The notes: a model not told the origin generated them from the letters alone. A DNA stretch of 64,000 nt from an uncultured Erysipelotrichaceae bacterium (GCA_944325255.1 CALUZH010000012.1:21146-85145); one strand, 5' to 3'. Shown: positions 28,888-37,516, counted from the first letter of the stretch. Translations and numbers: made by a program.

Positions 28888-30844
28888 ATTGCATTCTGCT
28901 TTTAAGCCCAGCGGCGACCAAGGTCAGGCTATCAACAAGCTGGTAGCCGGCTTAAATGCCCATAAACAACATCAGGTATTATTGGGAGCTACCGGAACCG
29001 GTAAGACTTTTACGGTAGCCAATGTCATTGCCAAGGTTAACAAACCAACCTTGGTTTTTGCTCATAATAAGACTTTGGCCGGACAATTATATTCGGAGCT
29101 TAAAGAATTTTTTCCGGAAAACCGGGTGGAATACTTTGTCTCGAATTTCGATTATTATCAGCCGGAAGCCTATATGCCTAAAACTGATACTTATATTGAA
29201 AAAAATGCCGTAACCAATGATGAAATTGATATGCTGCGCATGGCTGCTTACAATTCGCTTTTGGAAAGAAGAGATACGATTGTCGTAGCTTCGGTGGCTT
29301 GTATCTATGCTTCGAGCAATCCCGAAAGTTACCGTAATATGTTTTTTACGCTTAAGGTCGGCGATCATATTGATCGTAATGAACTTATTCAAAAGTTGGT
29401 TGCCCGCCAATATACGCGTAATGATATCGATCGCGTCAGAGGCAGTTTTAAGGTTAATGGTGATGTCTTGGAACTTTGCCCGGGCTATACCGATCAATAT
29501 CTTATTCGTATTGAACTATTTGATGATGAGATTGAAAGAATTACCGAAGTTGATCCGATAACGATGAATGTCTTAAACGGTTATCTTGTCTATAACTTCT
29601 TTCCGGCATCCGGTTATGCCCGCGATAAAGAAGATCTTTTAAGAGCTTGTGACGATATTGAAAAAGAGTTAGAAGAACGTCTTGATTATTTTAAAAAGGC
29701 CGAAAAGCCTTTGGAATATGAACGTCTTGAACAACGTTGCCGTTATGATCTAGAGGCCTTAAGAGAATTTGGGATGTGCAGTGGTATTGAGAATTATTCC
29801 ATGCATATTGACCATCGTGTGCCGGGGCAAAGACCCTATAATCTTTTTGATTATTTTCCGGATGACTTTTTAATCGTCATTGATGAATCACATGTGTCCT
29901 TGCCGCAAATAAAGGGCATGTACAATGGTGATCATGCCCGTAAACAAACCCTTGTGGACTATGGCTTTCGTTTGCCCAGTGCCCTGGAAAATCGGCCTAT
30001 GACCTTTGATGAGTTTGAAGAATTGAGGGCTCCGCGTATTTATGTATCGGCAACTCCGGGTGACTATGAACTTGATCTTGTCCATCATGAAGTGGTGGAA
30101 CAGATTATTCGACCGACCGGCCTTTTAGACCCGCAAGTAGAAGTACGGCCAAGTTTAGGTCAAATCGATGATATCATGAATGAGATTGCCCAAAATATTA
30201 AGCGCAACGAGCGGACTTTAATTACTACTTTGACCGTTAAAATGGCTGAAGATTTAACTGCTTATTTAAAAAAACAAGATCTGCATGTTGCCTATCTTCA
30301 TCATGAAACCAAGACCTTGGAGCGGATTGAAACCATCAGAGAATTACGTAAAGGCACCTATGATGTCTTAGTCGGCATCAATCTTTTAAGAGAGGGTTTA
30401 GATATTCCGGAAGTATCTTTGATATTAATTTTAGATGCCGATTCCGAAGGTTTTTTGCGCAGTGAAAGATCACTTATCCAGACTATCGGTCGGGCTGCCC
30501 GCAACGCTGAAGGCCGGGTTATCATGTATGCCGATAATATAACCGATTCAATGCAGAAGGCTATTGACGAAACTAATCGTCGGCGTAAGATTCAAATGGC
30601 TTATAACGCCGAACATCATATTGTCCCTAAGACCATTATTAAACCGATTGCTGAAGCTATCCATGGTAAAGAAACTAAGCAAATGGCCGGCAAATACTTA
30701 AAGAAAAAGACGACCTCGAAGAAGGAAAGAGAAAAGCTTATCGCTTCTTTAGAAAAAGAAATGAAAGAAGCGGCAAGAGTTATGAACTTTGAAAGAGCGG
30801 CGGAACTTCGGGATATTATCTTTGAACTTAAGGCGGAGGATTAA
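28880..30844 (+). CDS. uvrB: Excinuclease ABC subunit B
   Basis: Damage-recognition helicase of nucleotide excision repair, 654 residues. Walker [11 protein letters not shown], the damage-probing beta-hairpin [21 protein letters not shown] box, helicase motif VI region GRAARN and the C-terminal UVR domain ([15 protein letters not shown]) are present. The ATG at 28880 has GAGG 6 nt upstream; TTG 28868 and ATG 28874 are alternatives. It overlaps the S41 gene by 8 nt. uvrA is not in the window. Confidence 0.97.
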   Translation: MFKLHSAFKPSGDQGQAINKLVAGLNAHKQHQVLLGATGTGKTFTVANVIAKVNKPTLVFAHNKTLAGQLYSELKEFFPENRVEYFVSNFDYYQPEAYMPKTDTYIEKNAVTNDEIDMLRMAAYNSLLERRDTIVVASVACIYASSNPESYRNMFFTLKVGDHIDRNELIQKLVARQYTRNDIDRVRGSFKVNGDVLELCPGYTDQYLIRIELFDDEIERITEVDPITMNVLNGYLVYNFFPASGYARDKEDLLRACDDIEKELEERLDYFKKAEKPLEYERLEQRCRYDLEALREFGMCSGIENYSMHIDHRVPGQRPYNLFDYFPDDFLIVIDESHVSLPQIKGMYNGDHARKQTLVDYGFRLPSALENRPMTFDEFEELRAPRIYVSATPGDYELDLVHHEVVEQIIRPTGLLDPQVEVRPSLGQIDDIMNEIAQNIKRNERTLITTLTVKMAEDLTAYLKKQDLHVAYLHHETKTLERIETIRELRKGTYDVLVGINLLREGLDIPEVSLILILDADSEGFLRSERSLIQTIGRAARNAEGRVIMYADNITDSMQKAIDETNRRRKIQMAYNAEHHIVPKTIIKPIAEAIHGKETKQMAGKYLKKKTTSKKEREKLIASLEKEMKEAARVMNFERAAELRDIIFELKAED

Positions 30845-30847
30845 CTT

Positions 30848-32089
30848 ATGAACAGACAAAAAATCAATGCCCTCAACCGCCTTTTGGCATCACTTGGCAT
30901 TATTGCCTTGGGCATCATTATGATCTTTGAGGCTCGGGATATCATCCCGTTTTTGCGGATCTTATCTCTGGGGGCTTTGATTTTCCTTTTCGCTTCCCGG
31001 ATTTTTGGCATCTTTTTGGATTTTGATGCCTGGAAAGAAAATCTTTTTTATGCCTTACTCTATGCCTTATTGATTGCGGTTATTATTAATTTGCCGGACT
31101 TTTATACTCGCTTTATCGCCTTTATTGTCGGTATTTATGCTTTGGCAAATGCCTTAATCCAATTTATCAATTATTATATCTTCCGTAAAAATCATGTTCA
31201 GGGTGTCCTTTTTGCCTTATTCAGGGCGATATTGAGTCTTATTTCTTTTATTGTCCTTATGACGGCTCCTTTTTATGCTTCACCCTTTATTTTTGTGATC
31301 AGCGGGATTTATCTTATTCTTTTCGGTACCTTTAATAGTCTCAGCTGGCTCAATATCATCTTTCATGAGCGTTTTTCTCTCACCCTTTCCCTGCCGGCTT
31401 TTATTACTGCTCTTTTACCCCCGGCCTTATATATGCGCATTAAAAACAATCCCGATTTAAAACCCTATCTTAAGTCTGAACCAATGAGTTCCAAATATCC
31501 TTTGCAGGTATCGGTTCATACCCATGACGGCGGTTTTGAAGCTATCGGTCATATTGATGTCACCCTAAAGGGTATAACTTATAATTATGGTTTACATGAT
31601 CCCAAGGCTCGTCGCTTATTCGGCAGTGCCGGGGATGGAGTATTGGTGGTCGTCAATCATGAAGCCTTTATTAAAAATAGTTTAAAAGACCATAAGACGA
31701 TGATTTTTGATTTCCAGATAGATCTTGATGAAAAGGAAATCAACGAAATCGAAAAACGCATAGCTCTCTTAATGCAAGATGCCTATCCCTTTTCTTGCGC
31801 TGCCAAGCTTGAAGAAGAGGCCGGTCTAACACCTATAGCTGATGATTATATTTCCCGGGTATATCGTGATACGGCTTGCAAGTTATATAAATTTAAGTCC
31901 GGTCCTTTTAAGACATACTTTGTCTTTTCCCAAAATTGTATTCAATTAACCGACTTTTTGATTCGCAACCAGGAAATTGATTTATTAAAAATGAGCGGGG
32001 TTATTACTCCGGGCGCTTACTTGTCATTTCTTTTCTCGCTTTATGAAAAAAATGACAGCCTGGTAAAAGATTTAATAATATATAAGTAG
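30848..32089 (+). CDS. Membrane protein fused to a permuted-papain-like domain
   Basis: Not assigned to a named gene. Residues 1-200 form about six membrane helices in paired hairpins resembling DUF308/HdeD proteins. Residues 215-413 form a soluble domain with H235 in a GHIDVTL strand and N363-C364 in QNCIQLTDFLI. A histidine-bearing strand followed much later by an NC-plus-helix motif resembles circularly permuted NlpC/P60 (LRAT or DUF4105-like) domains. If so, it could be a membrane-anchored thiol hydrolase or acyltransferase. It starts 3 nt after uvrB and is followed by a Nudix gene. Confidence 0.6.
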   Translation: MNRQKINALNRLLASLGIIALGIIMIFEARDIIPFLRILSLGALIFLFASRIFGIFLDFDAWKENLFYALLYALLIAVIINLPDFYTRFIAFIVGIYALANALIQFINYYIFRKNHVQGVLFALFRAILSLISFIVLMTAPFYASPFIFVISGIYLILFGTFNSLSWLNIIFHERFSLTLSLPAFITALLPPALYMRIKNNPDLKPYLKSEPMSSKYPLQVSVHTHDGGFEAIGHIDVTLKGITYNYGLHDPKARRLFGSAGDGVLVVVNHEAFIKNSLKDHKTMIFDFQIDLDEKEINEIEKRIALLMQDAYPFSCAAKLEEEAGLTPIADDYISRVYRDTACKLYKFKSGPFKTYFVFSQNCIQLTDFLIRNQEIDLLKMSGVITPGAYLSFLFSLYEKNDSLVKDLIIYK

Positions 32090-32100
32090 AGGAAAACAAG

Positions 32101-32634
32101 ATGGAAAGAAAAATTAAAAGACAGGAAATTTATGATGGCAAAGTTATTCATGTGGTAGTAGATGATGTAATGCTGGATGATGGAAGTTTAAGTAAAAGAG
32201 AAGTGGTTTTGCACAATGGCGGTGCCTGTATCGCCTTGGAAGATACGGATGGCAAGTTTTTCATGGTTTCGCAATATCGTTATGCCTTAAATGAGGAAAT
32301 GCTGGAATTCTGTGCCGGCAAACTTGAAAAGGGAGAAGATCCCCAGGATGCCGTTATTCGGGAATGCCATGAAGAACTCGGCTATGAGTGCAAGAATCTT
32401 CAAGCCTTGGGCTATATTGTTCCGACATGCGGTTATTGCAGCGAAAAGATATATCTATTTTATGGCCAAAAAGGCGAATATGTCGGCACTCATTTTGATG
32501 AAGACGAAAGAATCCAAAGTACAAAATATACACTATCGGAAATCATCGAAATGATTGAAGAGAATCATATTCATGACGCCAAAACTATCGCTTTGGTAAA
32601 TCGCTTAATTCTATTAAAAAATAAAGATCAATAA
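32101..32634 (+). CDS. Nudix hydrolase, ADP-ribose pyrophosphatase type
   Basis: A 177-residue Nudix enzyme with an intact box: GKLEKGEDPQDAVIREC followed by HEELGYE. N-terminal strands (KVIHVVVDDVMLDDG) and AYxxPG-like PTCGYCSEKIYLFYG match the ADP-ribose pyrophosphatase (NudF) subgroup, which hydrolyses ADP-ribose to AMP and ribose-5-phosphate. Substrate choice is inferred from similarity only. Confidence 0.88.
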   Translation: MERKIKRQEIYDGKVIHVVVDDVMLDDGSLSKREVVLHNGGACIALEDTDGKFFMVSQYRYALNEEMLEFCAGKLEKGEDPQDAVIRECHEELGYECKNLQALGYIVPTCGYCSEKIYLFYGQKGEYVGTHFDEDERIQSTKYTLSEIIEMIEENHIHDAKTIALVNRLILLKNKDQ

Positions 32635-32660
32635 ATAATTTCATAAAGTATATGATTAAT

Positions 32661-32697
32661 GACGACCTTAATAAAGAGAGTTAAAAGGTCGTTTTTT
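32661..32697 (+). terminator. Terminator after the Nudix gene
   Basis: ACGACCTT (32662-32669) pairs with AAGGTCGT (32685-32692), followed by a run of T. The remaining gap up to 32919 is AT-rich and holds one promoter-like pair, TTGTTC (32717-32722), 17 nt, TATACT (32740-32745), but no gene that I can recognise. Confidence 0.8.
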
Positions 32698-32903
32698 AAA
32701 AAAAAGAAATGCAAGATTGTTCGTCTTTTTTATGTGAATTATACTAACATCAATTTTATATTCTAGATGAATGGACATAATTTATAAGTGTTTAAGCTTA
32801 TTGGAGACATTTTGGAAAAATACTAATAGACAATCACTAAATTTTAGGATTAAAAATAAAGTTAATTAATGCTAATATGCATTTCCTATTTGCCTTTAAG
32901 ACT

Positions 32904-32913
32904 GTGCTATAAT
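32904..32913 (+). promoter_or_regulatory. Extended -10 promoter directly before the Phd-like gene
   Basis: TGCTATAAT (TG at 32905-32906, TATAAT at 32908-32913) ends 6 nt before the ATG at 32920. No ribosome site lies in between. Confidence 0.5.
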
Positions 32914-32919
32914 TAGGGC

Positions 32920-33234
32920 ATGGAAAAGATGGATATTAAAGAAATAAAAGATTTCAAGGAATGCTTAGAACTTGTCGAAGATGACAAGGCTTTAGTATTG
33001 GCTGACGGCAAAGAAGAAAAATATGCCGTTATTACGATGAATGATTATAGTATTTATCAAGACCTATTGGCATTGGACCGACAAATCCATCCTTTTAAGT
33101 ACGGAAGTCCGGAAATTCGTTTAATGGCCGACGAGGATTTTGAGATTACCTATGAAGAATATGAAAATATTAAAAAACAGATTCTTGAGGCCTTAGACAA
33201 AACATTTAAACCGAAATTGGAAAAATTGAATTAA
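32920..33234 (+). CDS. Phd/YefM antitoxin-like small protein
   Basis: A 104-residue acidic protein. Residues 22-55 (KALVLADGKEEKYAVITMNDY followed by SIYQDLL) resemble the Phd/YefM fold, where a strand with a 'use-of-X-makes-life-hard' loop precedes an ExY-type helix. No toxin gene is adjacent: the next gene, tmk, starts 1 nt after its stop. It may therefore be a solitary regulator. The ATG at 32920 would be at +1 of the promoter; ATG 32929 is an alternative. Function uncertain. Confidence 0.55.
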   Translation: MEKMDIKEIKDFKECLELVEDDKALVLADGKEEKYAVITMNDYSIYQDLLALDRQIHPFKYGSPEIRLMADEDFEITYEEYENIKKQILEALDKTFKPKLEKLN

Positions 33235-33235
33235 G

Positions 33236-33859
33236 ATGATTCAAGGGAAGTTTATTACTTTTGAAGGACCGGATGGAGCCGGCAAGACAACGGTAGCCAA
33301 GGGCGTCCTTGAAAGATTAAAAAAAGCGGGTATTGATTGCCTTTATACTCGGGAACCGGGAGGAATTGAAATTGCCGAACAGATTCGTTCGGTTATTTTA
33401 AATCCTGCCAATACAGCTATGGATGCCCGTACCGAAGCCTTACTTTATGCTGCCAGTCGTCGCCAGCATTTGGTGGAAAAAGTTATTCCGGCTTTAAATA
33501 AAGGTCAGCTTGTCTTATGTGACCGCTTTGTTGATTCATCATTGGCTTATCAGGGTTATGGCCGTAATTTAGGCTTTGATGCCGTATATGACTTAAATAA
33601 ATTCGCTATTGAAAACTATTTTCCCGATTTGACCTTATTTTTGGACATTGATGAACAAAAAGGGCTTGAACGGATTTCTTCAAGAGAAAATAAGGATCGT
33701 TTGGATATGGAATCTTTAGCTTTTCACCATCGGGTAAATCAAGGATATAAGGAAGTTTTAAGACGTTTTGCATACCGTATTAAAGTGGTTGATGCCTCGC
33801 TTAGTATTGATGAGGTAATTGAAAACTGTCTTGCATATATTTTAAAGGTTATCGCATGA
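33236..33859 (+). CDS. tmk: Thymidylate kinase
   Basis: Phosphorylates dTMP to dTDP. P-loop FEGPDGAGKTTVAK, the DRx motif CDRFVDSSLAYQG and the LID arginine region ERISSRENKDR are visible over 207 residues. It overlaps holB by 4 nt. The tmk-holB-ricT-rsmI order is the normal replication cluster of Bacillota, lacking darA (found at 23192) and yabA. Confidence 0.97.
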   Translation: MIQGKFITFEGPDGAGKTTVAKGVLERLKKAGIDCLYTREPGGIEIAEQIRSVILNPANTAMDARTEALLYAASRRQHLVEKVIPALNKGQLVLCDRFVDSSLAYQGYGRNLGFDAVYDLNKFAIENYFPDLTLFLDIDEQKGLERISSRENKDRLDMESLAFHHRVNQGYKEVLRRFAYRIKVVDASLSIDEVIENCLAYILKVIA

Positions 33860-34827
33860 TCAAAGAGCTGCTTGAAGAAAATGAAAAGATCATTTATCAA
33901 AGTATGGTCAATGTCTTTAAAAGCGGCAATATCCCGCAAACGCTTTTATTGGCCGGGCCGTCTAATCCTTTAAAAAAGGAGGCAGCGGTTTTTTTGGCTC
34001 AAAGTATTATTGAAGACCATAATGATTTGGCTTGTGAAGAATGTGAACGTTGTCAAAGAATTAAGGCCGGTAATTATTATGATGTATATTTGATCGCAGG
34101 TGAAGGCAAAATCCTCAAAGATGATATTGAAAGATTGCTGGAAGAATTTCATCAAACAGCTTTAGAGCGTGATGGTAAAAAAGTATTTGTCATATATGAT
34201 ATTGATACAGCCAATCCTAAGGCGGCAAATATGATTCTTAAGTCAATTGAGGAACCGATGCCGGGCAACTACTGGATTTTTACCAGTGATCGGGAAGATG
34301 CTGTTTTGCCGACTATTGCCTCGCGTTGTTTAATATGGCGTTTTCATCGGCCCAATATCGCTTTTTTACAAAAAAAATATGCCGAAAATTCATATAATAT
34401 GAATGATGCTTACATATTAGCCAGACTTTTTCATGAATATCGGCCCTTTGATATTCATGATAAGGCCTATGTTTTGGCTAAGGAGATGCTTGAAAGGACT
34501 GTTGATTCTATGTCCCGTAAAGGGAGTCTTGAAATGTTTTTTATTAATGAATGGTATCCTTTAGCTAAAAAGGAGGCCGATGTCTTTAATAAGAGCCAGG
34601 ACTATTATTTGGATATGATGATTATCTTATTGCATGATGCCATAAAGGATAATCAAGATTATGATGAATGGTATGCAGATTTGTTAAAACAAATAAAAGC
34701 TTATGATCTTTATAAAATGACAAATATTTTTTATGAAATTAAGGATTTAGCCAATACTAATGCTGAGCGGCGACTTTTATTTGATCGCTTGGCCTATAGC
34801 TTGGATAAAATGGAGGAAAGGAAGTAG
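33856..34827 (+). CDS. holB: DNA polymerase III delta-prime subunit
   Basis: Clamp-loader subunit, 323 residues. The zinc-finger cysteines (CEECERCQRI) and the sensor region FVIYDIDTANPKAANMILKSIEEP are typical. The P-loop is degenerate (AGPSNPLKK instead of GxxGxGKT), as expected for the non-hydrolysing delta-prime subunit. Confidence 0.93.
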   Translation: MIKELLEENEKIIYQSMVNVFKSGNIPQTLLLAGPSNPLKKEAAVFLAQSIIEDHNDLACEECERCQRIKAGNYYDVYLIAGEGKILKDDIERLLEEFHQTALERDGKKVFVIYDIDTANPKAANMILKSIEEPMPGNYWIFTSDREDAVLPTIASRCLIWRFHRPNIAFLQKKYAENSYNMNDAYILARLFHEYRPFDIHDKAYVLAKEMLERTVDSMSRKGSLEMFFINEWYPLAKKEADVFNKSQDYYLDMMIILLHDAIKDNQDYDEWYADLLKQIKAYDLYKMTNIFYEIKDLANTNAERRLLFDRLAYSLDKMEERK

Positions 34828-34830
34828 CTT

Positions 34831-35688
34831 ATGGAAGATAAACCAATATATTATGTTTCGATTCGTTTTGAGTTGACCAATAAATCTTATACCTTCCAAA
34901 CCGAAGATGCTGATTTAAAGCCTGGTGATTTGGTGGTAGTTGAAACCCAAAGGGGTTTGGAATTGGGAAGAGTCAATAACGAGCTTAAAAGAGATTCGGG
35001 CCTAAGTGATGAAATAACCATTAAACCGGTACTTCATCGGGCTGATGAAAAAGAGATTGCCATTTATGAACAAAATAAGCTTGATGCCAAAGAGGCTATG
35101 GCGGTATGTCAAAAAGAGGCTGATGATCTTAATTTGGATATGCATGTGATATCGGCGGAATATACCTTGGATCGCATGAAGATTACTTTTACATATTTGG
35201 CTGACGGCAGGGTCGATTTTCGCGAGCTTTTAAAAGTTTTGGCGGCTATTTTTCATTGTCGTATTGATTTAAGACAGGTTGGAGCCCGTGATAAGTCAAA
35301 GATGGTCAGCGGTATCGGCGTTTGCGGAAGGGAACTTTGCTGTGCCCGATTTATTTCGGAATTTGATCGGGTATCCATCAATATGGCCAAAAACCAGCTT
35401 TTGGCTTTGAATGTATCTAAACTTTCGGGCCATTGCGGCAGTTTGATGTGCTGCTTAAAATATGAAGATGAAGCTTATAAAGAATTGCGTAAAGGTTTGC
35501 CTAAACTTAATGCCCAGGTAGAATATGAAGGGGTTAAATATCGAGTTACCGGCATGAATGTCATTGCCCGAACCTGTAAATTAGAGAATAAGGAAAGTGC
35601 TCTTTATTTAAGCCTTGAAGATTTAATGAACAAGGGCAAATTTAAAGTTAACGACAAGAGTAAAAAAGAAGATGAAAAGGCAGAGTAG
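34831..35688 (+). CDS. ricT: RicT/YaaT, PSP1-domain regulator of RNase Y
   Basis: A 285-residue PSP1-family protein. Conserved cysteines lie in CGRELCCARFI and HCGSLMCCLKYE, which hold a 4Fe-4S cluster shared with RicA and RicF in B. subtilis, where the complex adjusts RNase Y mRNA processing. Other Ric proteins are not in the window. It overlaps rsmI by 17 nt. Confidence 0.93.
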   Translation: MEDKPIYYVSIRFELTNKSYTFQTEDADLKPGDLVVVETQRGLELGRVNNELKRDSGLSDEITIKPVLHRADEKEIAIYEQNKLDAKEAMAVCQKEADDLNLDMHVISAEYTLDRMKITFTYLADGRVDFRELLKVLAAIFHCRIDLRQVGARDKSKMVSGIGVCGRELCCARFISEFDRVSINMAKNQLLALNVSKLSGHCGSLMCCLKYEDEAYKELRKGLPKLNAQVEYEGVKYRVTGMNVIARTCKLENKESALYLSLEDLMNKGKFKVNDKSKKEDEKAE

Positions 35689-36523
35689 TTTTCTGGCAAA
35701 TGGCCCTACCTTATATTTGGTAGCTACCCCGATAGGTAATCTCCAAGAGTTATCGCCTCGGGCAATCGAAGTTTTAAATAGTGTCGAATATATCGCTTGC
35801 GAAGATACGCGCAACAGTAAAAAATTATTGACTCATTTTAATATCCATAAAAATCTTTTGGCTTATCATAATTTTAATGAGGATGTAAGTACCAAGGGTT
35901 TGATGGAACTCTTATTGGCAGGAAAGAGTATTGCCTTAATTTCCGATGCCGGTTATCCCTTGGTTTCCGATCCCGGCTATAATATTGTAAAGGCAGCTAT
36001 TAATGCTGATATTCCGGTTGTCGCTATAAGCGGACCTAATGCTGCCCTTGATGCCTTAGTTGTCTCAGGCCTTGATAGCCGACATTATCTTTTTTATGGC
36101 TTCTTGAGTCCCAAAACAAGCGCTGTGGTCAAAGAATTGACAAGTCTTAGAGAATTACCTTACACTCTCATCTTTTATGAAGCACCGCATCGTATTCAAA
36201 AAACCCTAAAGACCGCTCTTACGGTCTTAGGCAATCGTCAGGCCGTTGTTGCCCGTGAACTTACCAAGCTCCATGAGGAGATTATTCGTGGCGATCTTTT
36301 ATCACTCAGCTTATTGGATGATTTAAAGGGTGAAATTGTCTTATTGATCGAAGGCTATAAAGCTGATGATGTCATTATCGACTATTCAAAGATTATGGCC
36401 CATATTGATGCCGATGTCAAAACCGGCATCAAGGCTAAAGATGCCATCAATGAGGCAGCCAAGAAGTGGAATATTTCTAAAAACGAATTATATAATTACT
36501 ATCATCAAAATAAGAATCAATGA
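35672..36523 (+). CDS. rsmI: 16S rRNA 2'-O-methyltransferase RsmI
   Basis: Methylates the 2'-OH of C1402 in 16S rRNA. N-terminal YLVATPIGNLQELSPRA, the SAM-binding ISDAGYPLVSDPGY and ISGPNAALDALVVSGL are family motifs over 283 residues. The start lies inside the ricT end, and a terminator follows within 3 nt. Confidence 0.96.
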   Translation: MKRQSSFLANGPTLYLVATPIGNLQELSPRAIEVLNSVEYIACEDTRNSKKLLTHFNIHKNLLAYHNFNEDVSTKGLMELLLAGKSIALISDAGYPLVSDPGYNIVKAAINADIPVVAISGPNAALDALVVSGLDSRHYLFYGFLSPKTSAVVKELTSLRELPYTLIFYEAPHRIQKTLKTALTVLGNRQAVVARELTKLHEEIIRGDLLSLSLLDDLKGEIVLLIEGYKADDVIIDYSKIMAHIDADVKTGIKAKDAINEAAKKWNISKNELYNYYHQNKNQ

Positions 36524-36525
36524 TT

Positions 36526-36549
36526 GACCGTTTATCTAACGGTCTTTTT
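36526..36549 (+). terminator. Terminator of the tmk-rsmI operon
   Basis: GACCGTT (36526-36532) pairs with AACGGTC (36538-36544) over a 5-nt loop and is followed by TTTTT. Confidence 0.85.
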
Positions 36550-36584
36550 AAATATGACAAATAATAATATATTTATTAAAGGGC

Positions 36585-36637
36585 ATAAAAAAAGCCCTAC
36601 TTTAAGGACTGAAATTAAAATGGTGGAGCATAGCGGG
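36585..36637. repeat. attL, left 53-bp direct repeat
   Basis: Identical to 39741-39793 except at 36602 (T here, C at 39758). Read on the reverse strand it contains the last 17 nt of tRNA-Ala (ending CCA) followed by its terminator hairpin (AGTCCT with AGGGCT, then a T run). It is the displaced tRNA 3' fragment. Confidence 0.9.
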
Positions 36638-36786
36638 TTTTATTTGGTTAATTTTTGATTGATTTATGTTATCAGATTTGCCTTATTTTAAGACGTTTTA
36701 TATATGCCTATCTTTTTGTAAATTATATGCTTTTTTCTAAAATCTTCTCAATTTCTTCTCACTTTTTTGCGTTTATGCCGAGAAAA

Positions 36787-36897
36787 CTTTTTGAGCTAGG
36801 CTTGCTAGAAGTAGGCTTAAAGACGAGAGCGCCAAAGCTTTAGCTTTGGAGGTCTACGGCTTGCCGTGACTTTGGCAAGGGTTCCTAGCTCAAAAAG
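36787..36897. other. Highly structured non-coding segment, candidate single-strand origin or RNA
   Basis: A 14-bp inverted repeat, CTTTTTGAGCTAGG (36787-36800) with CCTAGCTCAAAAAG (36884-36897), encloses a further 5-bp extension (CTTGC 36801-36805 with GCAAG 36875-36879). Inside are two tight hairpins: CCAAAGCT/AGCTTTGG (36832-36849) and ACGGC/GCCGT (36856-36867). Non-coding multi-hairpin blocks of about 100-200 nt are typical of single-strand (lagging-strand) origins in rolling-circle plasmids. A structured RNA is the alternative. No gene lies between attL and the RHH gene. Confidence 0.65.
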
Positions 36898-36926
36898 GAA
36901 ATTGGAATAAATGCATAAAACATATG

Positions 36927-36955
36927 TTGCAATATATACAAAAATATTGTACTAT
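36927..36955 (+). promoter_or_regulatory. Promoter and operator of the RHH gene
   Basis: TTGCAA (36927-36932), 17 nt, TACTAT (36950-36955). Between the boxes lies the inverted repeat CAATAT (36930-36935) / ATATTG (36944-36949), well placed for autorepression by the RHH protein. AAGGGG precedes the ATG by 7 nt. Confidence 0.55.
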
Positions 36956-36980
36956 TAGCATATAGAAAAGGGGTGTTAAA

Positions 36981-37328
36981 ATGGATGATACCAAAAAGTC
37001 AGATTATAAGAAATCTACTAGAAGACGATTATCTGTCCCATTGTCTATCAAGCTTTATGACAAGATATTAAGGGATGCAGATGCCATGGGTGTATCTCCT
37101 GCCACATATGCCGGTATACTCATAGGTCAACACTATCAACAGCTCGAACAAACTAATGAGAATGCTAAAAATGCTTTTGGTGATATGTTGTCTAATTTGC
37201 TTACTTCTCAATTAGGCATTTCGAAAGATGTTGCCGATAATATCGTCGAAGAGAGTTCTAAAAATTCCTATCAAGAAGGCTTAGATTTCTTTAAGTCATT
37301 AAGTGAACACAATAAAGCTAACAAGTAA
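36981..37328 (+). CDS. Ribbon-helix-helix regulator, CopG/Arc-like
   Basis: A 115-residue protein. A basic N-terminus leads into RRLSVPLSIKLYDKILRDA and MGVSPATYAGILIG, the strand-helix-helix pattern of RHH DNA-binding proteins. A C-terminal helical half of about 60 residues is unassigned. In pMV158-family plasmids a small RHH protein (CopG) represses the cop-rep promoter; here it has its own operator-like promoter and is separated from rep by the origin, so a copy-control or excision-control role is inferred. A mobilisation accessory (MobC-like) role is less likely without a relaxase. Confidence 0.65.
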   Translation: MDDTKKSDYKKSTRRRLSVPLSIKLYDKILRDADAMGVSPATYAGILIGQHYQQLEQTNENAKNAFGDMLSNLLTSQLGISKDVADNIVEESSKNSYQEGLDFFKSLSEHNKANK

Positions 37329-37340
37329 TCTAAGCATAAA

Positions 37341-37380
37341 AAAACAACTAGTTAGACCGCTAAATCCTTACTAGTTGTTA
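37341..37380. terminator. Hairpin between the RHH gene and the origin
   Basis: AACAACTAGT (37343-37352) pairs perfectly with ACTAGTTGTT (37370-37379) over a 17-nt loop. The T run is on the reverse strand, so it would best stop leftward transcription; forward termination is possible but weak. The 379-bp gap between the RHH and rep genes otherwise holds the palindrome pair and the origin. Confidence 0.5.
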
Positions 37381-37490
37381 CAATATTCACAATAAGCCTT
37401 AAACGCTTAATTTAAGGGCTCTATTGCTATTTGATTTTAGCATAAATTCCTTGAAAAATATAGGCTTATTCTCTTAGTTTACTATATTCT

Positions 37491-37516
37491 CCGCGCGGTC
37501 AATGTAATCCGCGCGG
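37491..37516. repeat. Twin CCGCGCGG palindromes
   Basis: Two copies of the 8-bp perfect palindrome CCGCGCGG (37491-37498 and 37509-37516), 18 bp centre to centre, stand out in AT-rich DNA 50 bp upstream of the nick hairpin. They look like binding sites for a dimeric protein, or arms of an extruded hairpin, within the replication origin. Confidence 0.6.

Noticed and set aside
36655..36843. Small coding frame in the left end of the element
   Set aside because: A 62-codon frame runs into the hairpin block, lacks a ribosome site and has no recognisable sequence pattern.
36981..37328. MobC-type mobilisation accessory
   Set aside because: No relaxase or oriT-like sequence accompanies it; the RHH fold and origin context fit a plasmid regulator better.
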